In this document: one piece after another, positions 50,508-62,301 of the stretch | How the letters are laid out: each line of letters starts with the position of its first letter | Position numbering within the stretch: position 1 is the stretch's first letter | Assembly: GCA_039720395.1 (NCBI GenBank) | Contig: CM077833.1 | Location: 27,240,271 to 27,304,270, forward strand | DNA from: Liquidambar formosana | Taxonomy: Eukaryota; Streptophyta; Magnoliopsida; Saxifragales; Altingiaceae | Direction: 5' to 3' | Length of the DNA stretch: 64,000 nt | Made by a program: the position numbers and the translations under genes | The notes under the pieces: generated by a model | What the model saw: only the letters and a program-made list of their open reading frames with translations | Databases searched by the model: none | What the model was told of the DNA's origin: nothing

Positions 50508-52255
50508 GACAGTGTCTTGACTGGTAGATCAGCAAACCATCTTTGCCTAAAAACCCATCTCTTTTAAGGCTTTGCTTTGTCCCTTTGTTGAACCATCCCC
50601 ATACAGGTAAAGTTCTCCCACAAAGTTTGACTAACCATTTCCTCTGGTTCTTTGCTTTCTTGACTTTTGTTGTTTATGCTTTTTCTTCATGCTGCGTAAA
50701 ACAAACCAGAGAGGAACTCTGTGAGACAGAAATGGAAGAGGCGGATAAGAAAGAGACTATTTAAAGTATAGAGAGAGAAAACAGAAGGTAGGCGTAGAAT
50801 GTCTTTGTTCCGCAATGATTTCGTCTCCTACGAAAAAAACCCTAACCCTAGTTGGCACCATGGCGACACATCTACACCCCCTATTAGCTCAAAACCCTTT
50901 GTCCTCTTTCGGGAGGCGTGGGTGTCGCACGTGACTGGAAACTACACGTGTAACGTAGAAGGATACGCCTCGTACAATATACGAGAGAGAAAAGTGGGTG
51001 GACGGATGGGGCTTAAAAGCGGATACGGATCATCCGCTAAAGATGCTTTAAGGAATGGGGGCGTCTTTGTGTTGCTTAACAGCCGGATTGGGCCATGTAC
51101 ACGCAGGTTTTGAAAGTTTAAAAAAAGGAGAAGGAATAAACATATGGGAAAAGATGTGTTTTGCTTCGTTTGGTCTTTCGAATTGCACTTTATTGACATT
51201 TCTTTTGGAACACCACTTTATTCACAAAAGAAAGATTGTACTGTAAATACATTATAAAGAGGATGGGTGGTGGCCATTGTTCTTGTAATTTAGTAACATT
51301 TTTACCCCACTCATATTGGGGGATTTGAAATTGGTTCCACCTCTTTAATAGGGACAAAGATGAAAGATCCTCTACCCTTATTCCATGGCCCTTTCATATA
51401 ATTGGGTACATCATCACTAAGATGTTATAAAGCCTGACCATACAATAGATCTTACTAATTAAATAATAAATGCATTATATCCTAAAAAAATCAACTTCAT
51501 TGAACGATTTTAATTATTTGAAAATTTCAATTTTAATCAAGTTATTTGAATAACGTAGTGAAACTTTTGATAAAATTTCACGAAGAGAAAAAAAAATAAA
51601 AAATTCCCATCAAATGGTAAAAACTATTTAAATGAGTTGATTGTTTAAAGATAAGACGCAATAAGGGAGACCTGTTATTTGGTAGGTCCTAATTCAATTT
51701 TAATGATGTTAACATAGGCTCAGTAATGAAAATGAGGCATAAAAGAGGGTCAGAGGATATGAATTGTAGGTGGGCTACGTATAGGCTAGATATGAATTGT
51801 TTTCCAATATTACATCAGTCAATGAACAAAAAACGGCTACGACATTTTCCATCTATTATATATACCTTATAACCATACTAATATATTTCTACTCTTGTAA
51901 GGGGAAGGTCGTGACAATAGATGTCGATGGATAATATTACTGAATAGAACACCAACATTTGTTCTCTATCATAAAAAAGACTAAGCGATGACCTTATCCG
52001 CATCTAAAGGATTAAATAGACCTTCAACCCAAATTCCAACCCGTGGTGGGTTAGAATGTTTAGGGACACTAACTGAAATAGCCTTTAAGAACCTCCTACT
52101 GGGCCTTGTTCCGTGCATTTGGGGCTTTGATAACAATGATCTCAAGAATTGAGCGATTGTTGCTATAGTTTTTAACAGATTCTAATCCGCAAAAATCTTT
52201 TGCTTTGTGGTATCTTTAATTATTACGGGTTTTTCTTTTCATTTTTCTTCTACTA
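49263..52255. other. Intergenic downstream of HSFB4
   Basis: HSFB4 3' UTR is followed by simple repeats, e.g. (GA)n at 49690-49709 and (AT)n/(GA)n at 50467-50507. A 104-codon ORF at 50799-51113 has no recognisable domain and is not claimed as a gene. Its surroundings contain telo-box-like aaaccctaaccc (about 50836) and two ACGTG cores (50926-50950), so this could be a promoter of an unseen short transcript. Confidence 0.5.
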
Positions 52256-52263
52256 TAAAATTA

Positions 52264-52659
52264 GGAGGCCTTTATTGGCACCCAAAGACTTGCTTTTCAT
52301 CCCTCATTTATTTTACAATCTAAGATTTTATGAAAAATATATAAGGTTTTCATAAAAACTGATCGCACTGTCTATTATAAAACATTATTTTGAACAACTT
52401 TTCAGAAGAAATTTTTTCAAAATTTATCGTTTAAGTGGACATTTTAGTTATTTATGAAGCAAAAACTATAAATGGCAAAAAAGTATACTTAAATGATAGA
52501 TTTTGGAAAAACTTTTTTTTAAAAAGTTATTCAAAATGATGTTTTTTAATAGAACACGCTATCAATTTTTATGAAAACTTTTTATATTTTTCATAAAATT
52601 ATAAAATATAAAATAAATGGGGATGGAAAGCAAGTCTTTGGGTGCCAATAGAGGCCCCG
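52264..52659. mobile_element. Mutator-type MITE, fourth copy
   Basis: The left end GGCCTTTATTGGCACCCAAA and the right end's inverse GGCCTCTATTGGCACCCAAA form an inverted repeat of about 40 bp. The flanking repeat is taaaatta (52256-52263, 52660-52667), or nine bases with one mismatch. The interior matches the copies at 11645, 17804 and 33744. Confidence 0.85.
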
Positions 52660-52895
52660 TAAAATTAACTTTTAGGGCCCATTTGGGAATCTTAAAAATT
52701 GGATCAAACTAGTCTACTCCATAACTATTGTTTAATTTTTAAATAAACTAATTCACAATTGGTTTGAAAAAAAACTATGTTTAGGCTTTATTTTCAGAAG
52801 AAATCTAAATAGATTATTAGTGAGAAAAAAAAGACTTACTAGTCATACTTATATTCAGCTGAATAGATTTTTCGGGATTGCCGAGCAACCCTTTA

Positions 52896-54217
52896 GGCAG
52901 TGTTTGGTTCGTGGGTATCATTCCAGAGAAAGGGGAATGATTCCAGATTACAGTGTTTGGTTGCACTGTGTGACCGAGAATTACCCATTACCGGGAAGGG
53001 AGGATTCTCACAAAAGAGGGGCATCCCAAACCCAAATCAGAGGTGGGTTTGCAAATTGATTGCCGGGCTTTTGCTTATAAAAAATCATAATAACGAGCGT
53101 GCCCTTCCATTTTACACATAACAATTTCTTATTCCGGCTATATCCCCTCTCCCATTACTGGTTGGCCTCCATCTCCACTCTCATTCACATCGTCCTCGTC
53201 TACATCGTCCACATCAAAGACGACATAGGGTCACTGCCATGGTCCTCGGACTCAACGTTATGGCTGTCAACTAGGTCGCCGTCAATCTCGACGGTTCCGT
53301 CTCCCCAAATCCAGGAAATTTTTTCGCTCCTTAAAATCCCAGAATTCTGAGACCACTTCGCCACCCCAATTCACCGGAGAAGTAGAAGGCTACCTGTAAT
53401 TCTGTCCTTCCCCTGGACATCCACCACCCCACCCTGATGCACCGGCGAGCTCCACCTTTTCCGGTAAAATTGTATAGTATTTATAACATATAAAGGTTCA
53501 GTTTGTGTTCGAACGTATATGGGTTTCGATCTGCTACAGGTGTGTGGATTTTGAGGTTTTAATTTGCCATGGGATCTGATGGTGATATATTGGGTTTTGA
53601 GCTGTGGCGAAAGTAACCTCGCCGGCGTCAGATTTGCGAGTGAAGTTTTTGAAGGTGAAGTAGGGTTTGGGGAAAACAAAGAGAAGAGAGATTGGACCGG
53701 CGGAATCCCTTTGGGCAGGCTTTCAACGGCGCCGATCTCATTTCTCCACTCGCCCACGGTGATGCTTTCCTCTCCTTCATCTATTCCATCTCTCTGCTCT
53801 CCTCTGCCGATCCCATCTTCTCTACTCCTCTCTCTTTCCCCTTTCTCTCTTTGTTTACAAATCTAAAATTAGGGTTTTTTGAAATCATATTTTCTAGTTG
53901 AGAATGGTACGATGGAGAAGGAATTGGTGTGGTGTGGTGTGATAAAAGTAGAGGGTTTGGAGTAAATGAATGAAGGGGTTGGTTGTAGGTTTCGCCGGAA
54001 AATGAGAAATGATGGTGGTGAGGCGGGTGTAGGGTTTGGAGTAAATGAATGAGGGTAGTGTTGGAATTTCACACATTTTAGGAATTAGTTTCCTGACCCA
54101 ACCAAACCGCGAACTGCGAACCAAACATGGGAATGGATATCAATACCAACATTCCCATTCCCAAGTAATGAGTCATTCCTAAGATTCACATTCCCATTTC
54201 CCGAGCCAAACACACCC
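52896..54217. mobile_element. Harbinger-type non-autonomous element, 1.3 kb, upstream of RID3
   Basis: Ends GGCAGTGTTTGGTTCG and CGAGCCAAACACACCC are imperfect inverted repeats with TTA on both sides (52893-52895, 54218-54220), the Harbinger/Tourist signature. The subterminal parts are also similar in inverted orientation (ggggaatgatt.. against ..cattcccatt). The interior (about 53150-53870) is more GC-rich, with overlapping ORFs of 70-128 codons but no transposase (DDE) or Myb-like protein, so it may hold captured host DNA. A 'gtttggagtaaatgaatga' unit is present twice (about 53954 and 54032). The right end is about 300 bp from the RID3 start codon. Confidence 0.78.
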
Positions 54218-54521
54218 TTAGAGTTTTAGGCATAGCTGATACAGTGGGTTGGGTTCGGGTTTGGATTGTATGGGCTTGCTGCAAAAACAGGTTGGGTTGG
54301 GTTAAGCAGTTTCTGTCCCAGCCCATTTATGACTTTCCGTCTACCTCCCACACAGTCGAGTGTTCTCCAGCCCTACATCTCATGGTACTCTGCGTAGCAG
54401 GGAAAAACAAAAAACAAGAAAAAACCCTTCTTATGGTGCTTCAGTTAACTGACGTTGCCGTTCTCTACCTATTTTGAATTGATCACACACATTACCCTCT
54501 TCTCAGTTCACACTCCACAAA

Positions 54522-57500
54522 ATGGAAGTGGTGATCGCATCGTCTCCGATCGATGCCGGCATTAGTTGCTGGGACCTACACTCAGGCGCAGAGCAACTTC
54601 GATACCGATCGTGCGCTTCCACTCCTCACGGCCTTACATGTGTCGGCCAACGCTTCCTTGCCTCCTCTCAGCTTCGAGACTCCTCTTCGTCTTCGGGCTC
54701 CGTTCTCTACTGGTCCTGGAACAAGGTCTGTCCCGATTCTCTTTTTCCTTTCCCAAACCACTTTTACCTTGTAGCTATGGTGTTTGATAAATTGCCGCTT
54801 TGAACGAAGTTCTGTAATATGCATATGCTTCATTGTACAGCCCCAGGTAGAAATTAAGAGCTTTCCCGCAGAACCAATTAAGCCACTCGCTTCTAACCGT
54901 GAAGGCACCTATATTATCGGAGGAGGTTTATCTGGGTATATTTACTTTTGGGAGGTAAAATTTTATTGTTTCTCCCTAGTTTGTTTTCATATTTATTTTT
55001 TCGTGTAATGGATGATAAGAATTGAATTGTCATGGAAAATGCAATTGGATTCCTGTGAGGAATTGTTTATACTGATAGATGTTGTGTGAGCCAGGTTGCA
55101 AGTGGTATGCTGCTGAAGAAGTGGCATGGACATTATAGGGCTGTTACTTGCTTGGTACTATCTGACGACGAGTCGCTACTAATTTCTGGGGCTGAGGATG
55201 GATCTGTTAGAGTTTGGTCACTTTTCATGTACTTACTGATCATCTTAATGTGCATATTTTATAACATAATCTATTGTTCAACTTGTTACAGTTACTGAGA
55301 TAATCTCATTATCTCTCTCTCTTTCTCTCTTTCTCCCTCTGATGAATCAGGATATTTGATGATATACGAAGGGAGGAAGCAAAACATCTCTTTGAACATA
55401 GTTTCAACGAGCACAGTTTATGCGTAACTAATATTGTTGGTGGTTATGGAGGATGCAATGCAATTATAGTGTCTGCTTCTGAGGACCGAACTTGTAAGGT
55501 TGGTTGTGCTCACAACTGATTTTCATATGTGGTCATAAATATGTGATATACTGCTGGCCAATTTGGTAAGCAACGTATTTGGTTGGATTAGCGTATTAAA
55601 ATGAATAGTGTGGAGCTGTGAATATTCAGAGAGCTCTGCTCTTGTTGCTATTACATATCATGTTATAGTTCTATATGGGTTATGAATTATAAATTTAAAG
55701 GCGTGGAATGCTTTGGAGTGAAGGGGCTGATCAGTGAAGTCATAATTGGTCATTTATTGATTCGTTTAAGTGATCATATTTGTCTGAGTTTGATCACCTG
55801 CATGCCTGCGCTGGGGCAGGGAGGTGCTTGTAGAATTGAAGTTGAGGGATTGTTGTGATACAGCAATGGGGTTATGTGATTGATTCATAATGTTGTCTAG
55901 TCATTGATGTAATATTGTTTTACATCTTGTAGCAAAAAAAATATATATATATTTTCTTACATCTTATTTAAATGTTGTTTTTTGAGTTCATGTTCTAGTT
56001 ATTCTTGTACTGGTGTTCTTAGGGGGGGACAGAGAACATCTCTTTTTAAAAGGAATTTCTGTGCCCTTTGAGACAATCAGACAAGATTTAGTTGCCTTTT
56101 TTTGGCCCCAACCTAAGAGCCTTTGAAAATTCCCCTGTATGATGCCTCCATTGCATTACACCTGCATGTATGAAGTTTCTTGCAGCTTTTTGGAATTAAG
56201 CCACTGGTCTTTTAACTCCTTTTTGTCCTTTAGAAAAGCTTTCACTACTATTCACGATAAAGAAAAGGAAAAGTTCACTTGTTCTTGTTTAGATTATTTT
56301 CAAAGGTTCAAATGAGATTTCTTCCTTCATCCCTTGTTTACTCTTTTTCTTTTCAGCCTCTCATCACTCTTTGAAAAAATTGATGTTTTCTGAGATTTAT
56401 GAAGCCTGTAAGTAAACAGAGTATTAATGGGTGTTTGAACCTTTATGATTCGAAAAATCAGATTTCCATCATATCTAAACAACCTTCGATGAATTTGGCT
56501 ATAACAAACCAAAACAACCCTCTCTCTCTGTGGCTCCCTAATCCTTTCATCTCCTTGTCCTCCTCAACTCTCATGGACAATTTTAGTCATCCCTGTTTAT
56601 AAGATTTTCCACCTATTTTACTTGCTTAAGACTCACGTGAGACTTACTCAGTCCAGTTCATTTTTATTTTTTTATTTTTTTATTTTTTTATCTATAATGT
56701 CACAGGTTTCCAACTCCACCAAAAGTGAAGTTAATAGCCATTTTTTATACTTTTCTGTACATTGTCCATTTGTCACTCATTTCATAGAAGGTGTCTTTGC
56801 ATCATTGTCCATTTAATGTGCTCTCTCTCTTTCTCTGATGGATCTTTGGAATTATGTGTAATGATGTTATTTTGTTGCAATGAACCTTTGATTTTTACAC
56901 TCATCTACATTGTCTTAGGTTTGGAGCTTATCTAAGGGAAAATTATTAAGAAATATTATATTTCCTTCAATAATTGATGCAATTGCATTGGACCCTGGCG
57001 AACATGTGTTTTATGCTGGCAGTAGAGATGGCAAGATATACATTGCTGCACTCAGTGCTGAAAGCTACATCTAGCAGCAGTTATGGGATGCATATCCTTG
57101 GTTCATTGTCTGATCACAGGTTTGTCCTTTTCTTATAGTTCCTGTATCTGTAAATGCACCAAACTGTTTGATATGTAGTCTATTTAGTTGTTTCCTTACA
57201 GTTAAATTATTTAATATTGTTAGGGCCTATTTGGGTGTCCAATTCGAAATTAAACAATTCAAGAAATTTTACATAGTAGTGAAGGCATAAATATACCACC
57301 TTGAATTAGAATATTTTTTAAAGTGGGAGTCATCACTATAGTTGATATTATAGGATCAATTCTTAGAAATTCATGATATGCCACTATTTTGAATTTCTCC
57401 TCTTATTTGTGATGATGACCATCATTTTCTTGAATTTTTTAATTCAAGGTGATGGATTTATGCCTTCAACACTGTAAATTTTTTTGAATTGTTAATTTCA

Positions 57501-60500
57501 ATTTGGACACCCAAATAGGCCCTTATATACTATAGAGTATTGCTTGAATGTTTTGCATATATGCTTTGTTGCAATTGTAAACTTATGGAGTTTAACTTGT
57601 GGCAATTAATGCTATATTACTTTTATTGCTTTTGGCATCATTGCATATGGTTGATTTGGATACATACTTCCACAGTATTCTAATGTTTTTGTATAATTTG
57701 GTTATGCTTGCAAACATAAGGATGATATTTCATGAATATTTTAAACCATTTTTCATCTTCTGCTATAGGCGACATGAATATAAAGTATGCAAGTTTGTTT
57801 TTAGGATACACAAGATGCTCATTATCCACATCCTATGACAAATAAGTTGACCTACCCAATCTAACCTGATCTAACTTGAGTTTGGGTTGGAATGGTCTGT
57901 GAACAGTATTTTTAACCCTTTTGGTTGGGCTAGATGGCCACGGACCTGTTTGAGGTGCAATCCTACTTACTTAGACGACCATACGCTTATCCAATGTTGT
58001 TTTAACTCATTCCCTTAAAGTCAACTTCTATATTTAATTTTTGGATTTATTTTTTGAATTTTTCCAAGCTCTAACTTGCTTGTTGTGGTTGAATATATTT
58101 ATTGTGGGGGTTTTAGATGTAATGTGTGCTCAATTGATTGTTAAGTTGGAAAAGAAGGGAGCAGATCTTGTTCTTTTTTTCACAAACGACTGCTTAATTC
58201 CATTTGAGTGGAACTATACCAGCCAAATGTTGTTGCATATTTTAGATAACACAACATATCCTTCATTTAGTTTAGTTTTGAATGATATTGTGTGGGCTTC
58301 TTATATTTTCAGCCCAGTTAATATTTTTATTTATATTATACCTTTTCATTTGTACCCTGATTTTTTTGAACAGTAAGGCTGTTACTTGCCTAGCCTTTGG
58401 CATGGATGGAATTTTATTGGTTTCTGGATCAGAGGATGGCATGATTCGAATTTGGGACACTAAAACCCATAACATCGTTCGCATTTTGAAACATGCTAAA
58501 GGTATTATCCAAACTATCAGAAATAATGCTTAATTGTTTGCATGGGGTTGTTGCTAGATTAGTTTCATCAGTTAGTTTCCTATTTATTTGGACAGGCGTT
58601 TTTTATGCTGTTTATGTTTGTTCCATCTCTTAACAAATGCTGGTCTTGTAATTAACATTGACTTACATTAGTGCAGGTTCCATTTGTTATCTTCAACTGA
58701 TTATCTGTACTGTTCTTTGTTTTTACTTAAAACTTCTTTAGTTTGAAATTACAAAAAATTATATTATATGGTTGTTTCTTGATGTTTCTTGGAGTGAAAT
58801 TAGTTTCTTTTTACCTTGTTTGGTTTGAAAAATCCAAAAGTGGGCTGCTCATAAGTAGATTTTTATTCATTATAAAGAAGTCAGATGTGTCACCTCAGGG
58901 AAATAATAATTTTAGTATTATTTGGATTAAACTGAAGTGATCCACTAAAATTCAATTTTAAAGTCACATTTATGGAATGATTAGTTTGTTTGAGAACCAC
59001 CCAGAAATGTTGTTCATGTACATTAGATATGGATACTTCTTATGACCTTGCCCATGAATCTGATTTCTTTTTTTCATGACTTGAATGATTTTAGCGTGAT
59101 CTTCATTTTCTCCTTCATTTGGGGTTTTATTTTTGGTTTCCACAGGTATCTCATTTTATGTGTTTGCGGTGCTTTCTTATGTACTGTGCAGGTCCTGTGA
59201 ACAATGTTCTTGTTGTTGAGCGACCACTCTTCAATCCTCGGACCTCACTCAATTCACAAGCTTCCTTAAGAAGACATGGGTCATTGTTACCACCTCCGCT
59301 TGATAAATATGCGAATTCCACAGATGAAAACTTAGACAGCAAGGCTGTCATTGGTCTCCAGTCTACTTGCAATAGACCTCCAGATGCTTCATGCCTCAGT
59401 TTTCACATGATCAATAGTCAAATTAAAGAGCTTCAGGTTTTCAATTTCTTAACACGCATTCTTGATCCATTTTAGTAATTTAAACTTTATCCTTGTTAAA
59501 TGGTCATTAATATATATTTGTTCTAGACATAGTAACTTAGTAACCAATGTATTTTGTTTTGTGTTTTTGTTTGTTTGGTTATCGCGTTTGGTCATGCGCA
59601 CCATGATCGATAGCTGTGATTTATGTCACACATGAATTTTTGTGCTAGATGTCATGCAGTTAAACATTTTTGTATACATACATATGAAATTTTTATGTTT
59701 ATTTTCTTTGTAATTAGCACCATTTTTTTATTCTTTTATTTCTTATTAATATAATAGGGAATTAACGTGAATGATGCTAATGTTTCAAAATCTAATTGAC
59801 TTACAAATATACGCTCTTCTTCTTCTTCTTCTTCTTCTTTATTTTTACTTTTTAAATATCAAATAAAATTTGCATTTGTTTGGATATGTTGTTTACAAAT
59901 GCTACATGGAAAGTAACATTGATGACTAATGAATTTATTGCAATTCCTATCTTGATGACTAAAAAATATAAAATTGAGTGGGTTTAAATTCATGTTCTTT
60001 GTGGTGTGGTATGCGTTGCAAATTCTGGAAAATAAAAAGTATGAAAATTTCCTCAGGTGATTTTTGTCAAGGTCTTTTAGACTGTCAAGTATATTTGTTG
60101 TGTCAAAATGTCAAATATTGCTGTCTTTCACTGTACGGCAGACAAAAAATCTAATACTGATCTCCTTTATCAAAAAATATATATATAATACTGATCTGTT
60201 CAATTCGTTATTGCTTTATACTATTCTGTAATAAGATTAGAGAGATGTTATATCACTTTATAAGTAGAAAATATGGCCTGTATGCGTCCATTGATGCAGG
60301 GGATTTTCTTTCCCCCCCCCCCCCTCTCTCTCAATGCTCATAGAAAAATGGGAAAATTTGTAAAATCTAAAAACAATGATCTGAAATTTCCTAGTATATT
60401 TTTATTCTATCTATATATCTTGATACTTTTGATATGATATCTATTGAAATTCCAAAGTTAATGGGACATCTGTGACATATCATCTAAAAACGTTTATGAA

Positions 60501-62301
60501 AGGTCATTACATGTAATACGTTTGGAATATATATCTATCATGGTAGTTATTCTGTCAGTGTGTGGTTTATTATGGTATTCTCATCATGCATAAGAATCCA
60601 AATTACTTAGCTGAATTTAACTCAACTCAACAAATCCATGTGCCCACTAATGAGGTTTAGCTATATTTATCCAAGATGATTGTATCGACCAAGCTTTCAA
60701 ATTCTAAGGATTTGTGGCTATTGGCCAGCCACAACCCTCCTTTCCAGACTTGGTTTTGGTTGTCTAAATTTAGACAGTAAATGCAACATAGGTATAGTTA
60801 CACAACCTAAGATACAAAATAAAAGAATATTGTTGACTATGTCAAGATAACCCTATATGGCGTAAGTCATATTGTTCATATTGGAAGGTGAATGTTGGTC
60901 AACCAAAGTGCGAATTGACCTTCTGTAATATTTATTGAACCTTATTGAGTTGATTCTCGAGGAACTTGCATTGCAATATCGTTCTTCTTTATTTTGTCTA
61001 GTCTTGTTCTTTGTGAAAGGATGAAACATGATGAGGTCTCCTTTCTCATGCTCAAAAAAGAACTGAGGTCATGAACTGTGCACATGGTTTTTTTGTCACA
61101 AATTGATTGGCAATTTTCCTTTTTTGGATGAAGCTTTGTTCAAATTGCTGAGTTCGCAGCTGACTTTGAAGAAACTGTATTTTTTTTTTTTTTCAGTTCT
61201 TTGTTTTTTGTTTTAATTATTAGGCCAAATTTCACTGATTTTAGCTGAATTGCCAAGTTACTGATCAGAGCTTTGAGCCAAATTAATAAATAGTTTAAAT
61301 GGAAGTAATTCTGCTTTTTGGTTGAATTTTCACCCAAAATTTTGCATAATTTCGTTTAAGGTGCAGGTTAGAGAATCCGAATTTGGCCCTCTTATCATTA
61401 AATTTAAAAACCATGATCACTATAGTAATAATTATTACATGTCGAAAATGTAGAACGACTATAATATTGTGTTCGGTCTATCGTATTGTTAAGATTTAGA
61501 TTTTTCTTTTTCTTTTTGAGATTTATGCTTTAAAAGGTTTTTGTGAAAAGATATTTCATTAAAAAATTTCTGACAAAAGTTTTGACTTTTATATTTGATA
61601 TAAAATTCAATGTTATTCAATGTACCTCAAATAGATGGAATGGCAAGGTATAAATTACGAGCGAATTTTGTTGTTTTGTACTTTCTTTCTGATCCATTGG
61701 AGAAGTCTAACTGCTAATTTGAATGGTAACTCCCAAGAGCTCTGCTCTTGGGAGTCACTTTTACCTCCCTTGAGTTGTTCTTTTTGTTGGTTTTTTAGTA
61801 GGCAGTCAGGGCTTTTGTTTTCAGGTTTGCTCTGCCTTTACTATGTCGTGAGGGCTTTTATTTTTCTTTTGCTGTGACCTTTATTTTACTACTTGTGCTG
61901 GGTTGTTGGGTCCCCTTGTTGGACTCCTTGTCCAATTTGTACTCATTCTTTTGATTAATACAATTGTCTATTATCAAAAAAATTTGAATGGTAACAATTA
62001 AGTGGCCATGATTTTTATCTAAAAACATGTAAAACTGATTTTCTATTATTCTCTTCTTGCAAATGAACAGTCTTCCATGCACCTGAAATTCTTCTCTGAC
62101 CTTTGTTTTGCGCCTTATATTCAGCAACAAGGATCTTCTGCTGCCGCTGATATGGAGATGGAGAGACTAAAGCTCGATTGCAAAAAATCTATGCAAATGG
62201 TCCAACAATGGAAGAAAATGTATGAAAACTTGCACCAATTCTGCGTAAGTGAGCTTCTGAGTGGAGATCAAGCTGGAGGTTGCACGGGAAACTTGACCTG
62301 A
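54522..62301 (+). CDS. RID3: RID3-like WD40 protein (IPI3/WDR18 family) with a frameshift in exon 5
   Basis: ROOT INITIATION DEFECTIVE 3 is the plant WD40 protein of the IPI3/WDR18 family. It is linked to pre-60S ribosome maturation and to shoot and root regeneration. Eight exons: 54522-54725, 54841-54954, 55095-55228, 55351-55498, 56919-57119, 58374-58501, 59192-59436 and 62125-62301. All have GT-AG introns, and phases agree when the family frame is followed. WD repeats are visible as GISCWDLHSG, GYIYFWE, GSVRVWS, EDRTCKVWSL, GKIYIAAL and DGMIRIWDT. A helical tail (MEMERLKLDCKKS) ends near NLT. In exon 5 the frame goes ALSAES, TAC ATC TAG (stop 57072-57074). One base less near 57064-57072 would restore the family's run of serines and SYGMHI, in frame with exon 6. 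As written, the protein ends after about 280 residues. All later exons look intact, so this is either a sequence error or a recent loss of function. Introns 5 and 7 hold transposons. Confidence 0.88.
57223..57522. mobile_element. Tourist-type MITE in RID3 intron 5
   Basis: A 300-bp near-perfect fold-back element. The ends GGGCCTATTTGGGTGTCCAA and TTGGACACCCAAATAGGCCC are exact inverses, with TTA on both sides (57220-57222, 57523-57525). Confidence 0.92.
59814..59838. repeat. (CTT)n microsatellite in RID3 intron 7
   Basis: About eight CTT units. Confidence 0.85.
61731..61980 (+). mobile_element. Short LINE-tailed retroelement in RID3 intron 7
   Basis: A 250-bp insertion with a 15-bp perfect target duplication aatttgaatggtaac (61716-61730, 61981-61995) and a 3' end ttggactccttgtccaattt ... 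attaatacaattg ... tatcaaaaaa. The same tail is present at 28711-28929. The 5' end forms a hairpin ACTCCCAAGAGC-tct-GCTCTTGGGAGT (61729-61755) that begins inside the target duplication. No coding sequence. Confidence 0.86.

Noticed and set aside
50799..51113. 104-codon plus-strand ORF downstream of HSFB4
   Set aside because: No recognisable domain and an overlapping antisense ORF of similar length. Kept only as a possible regulatory or non-coding region.
53371..53866. Overlapping ORFs of 100-128 codons on both strands
   Set aside because: They lie inside the Harbinger-type element, are proline/serine-rich and match no transposase or known protein.
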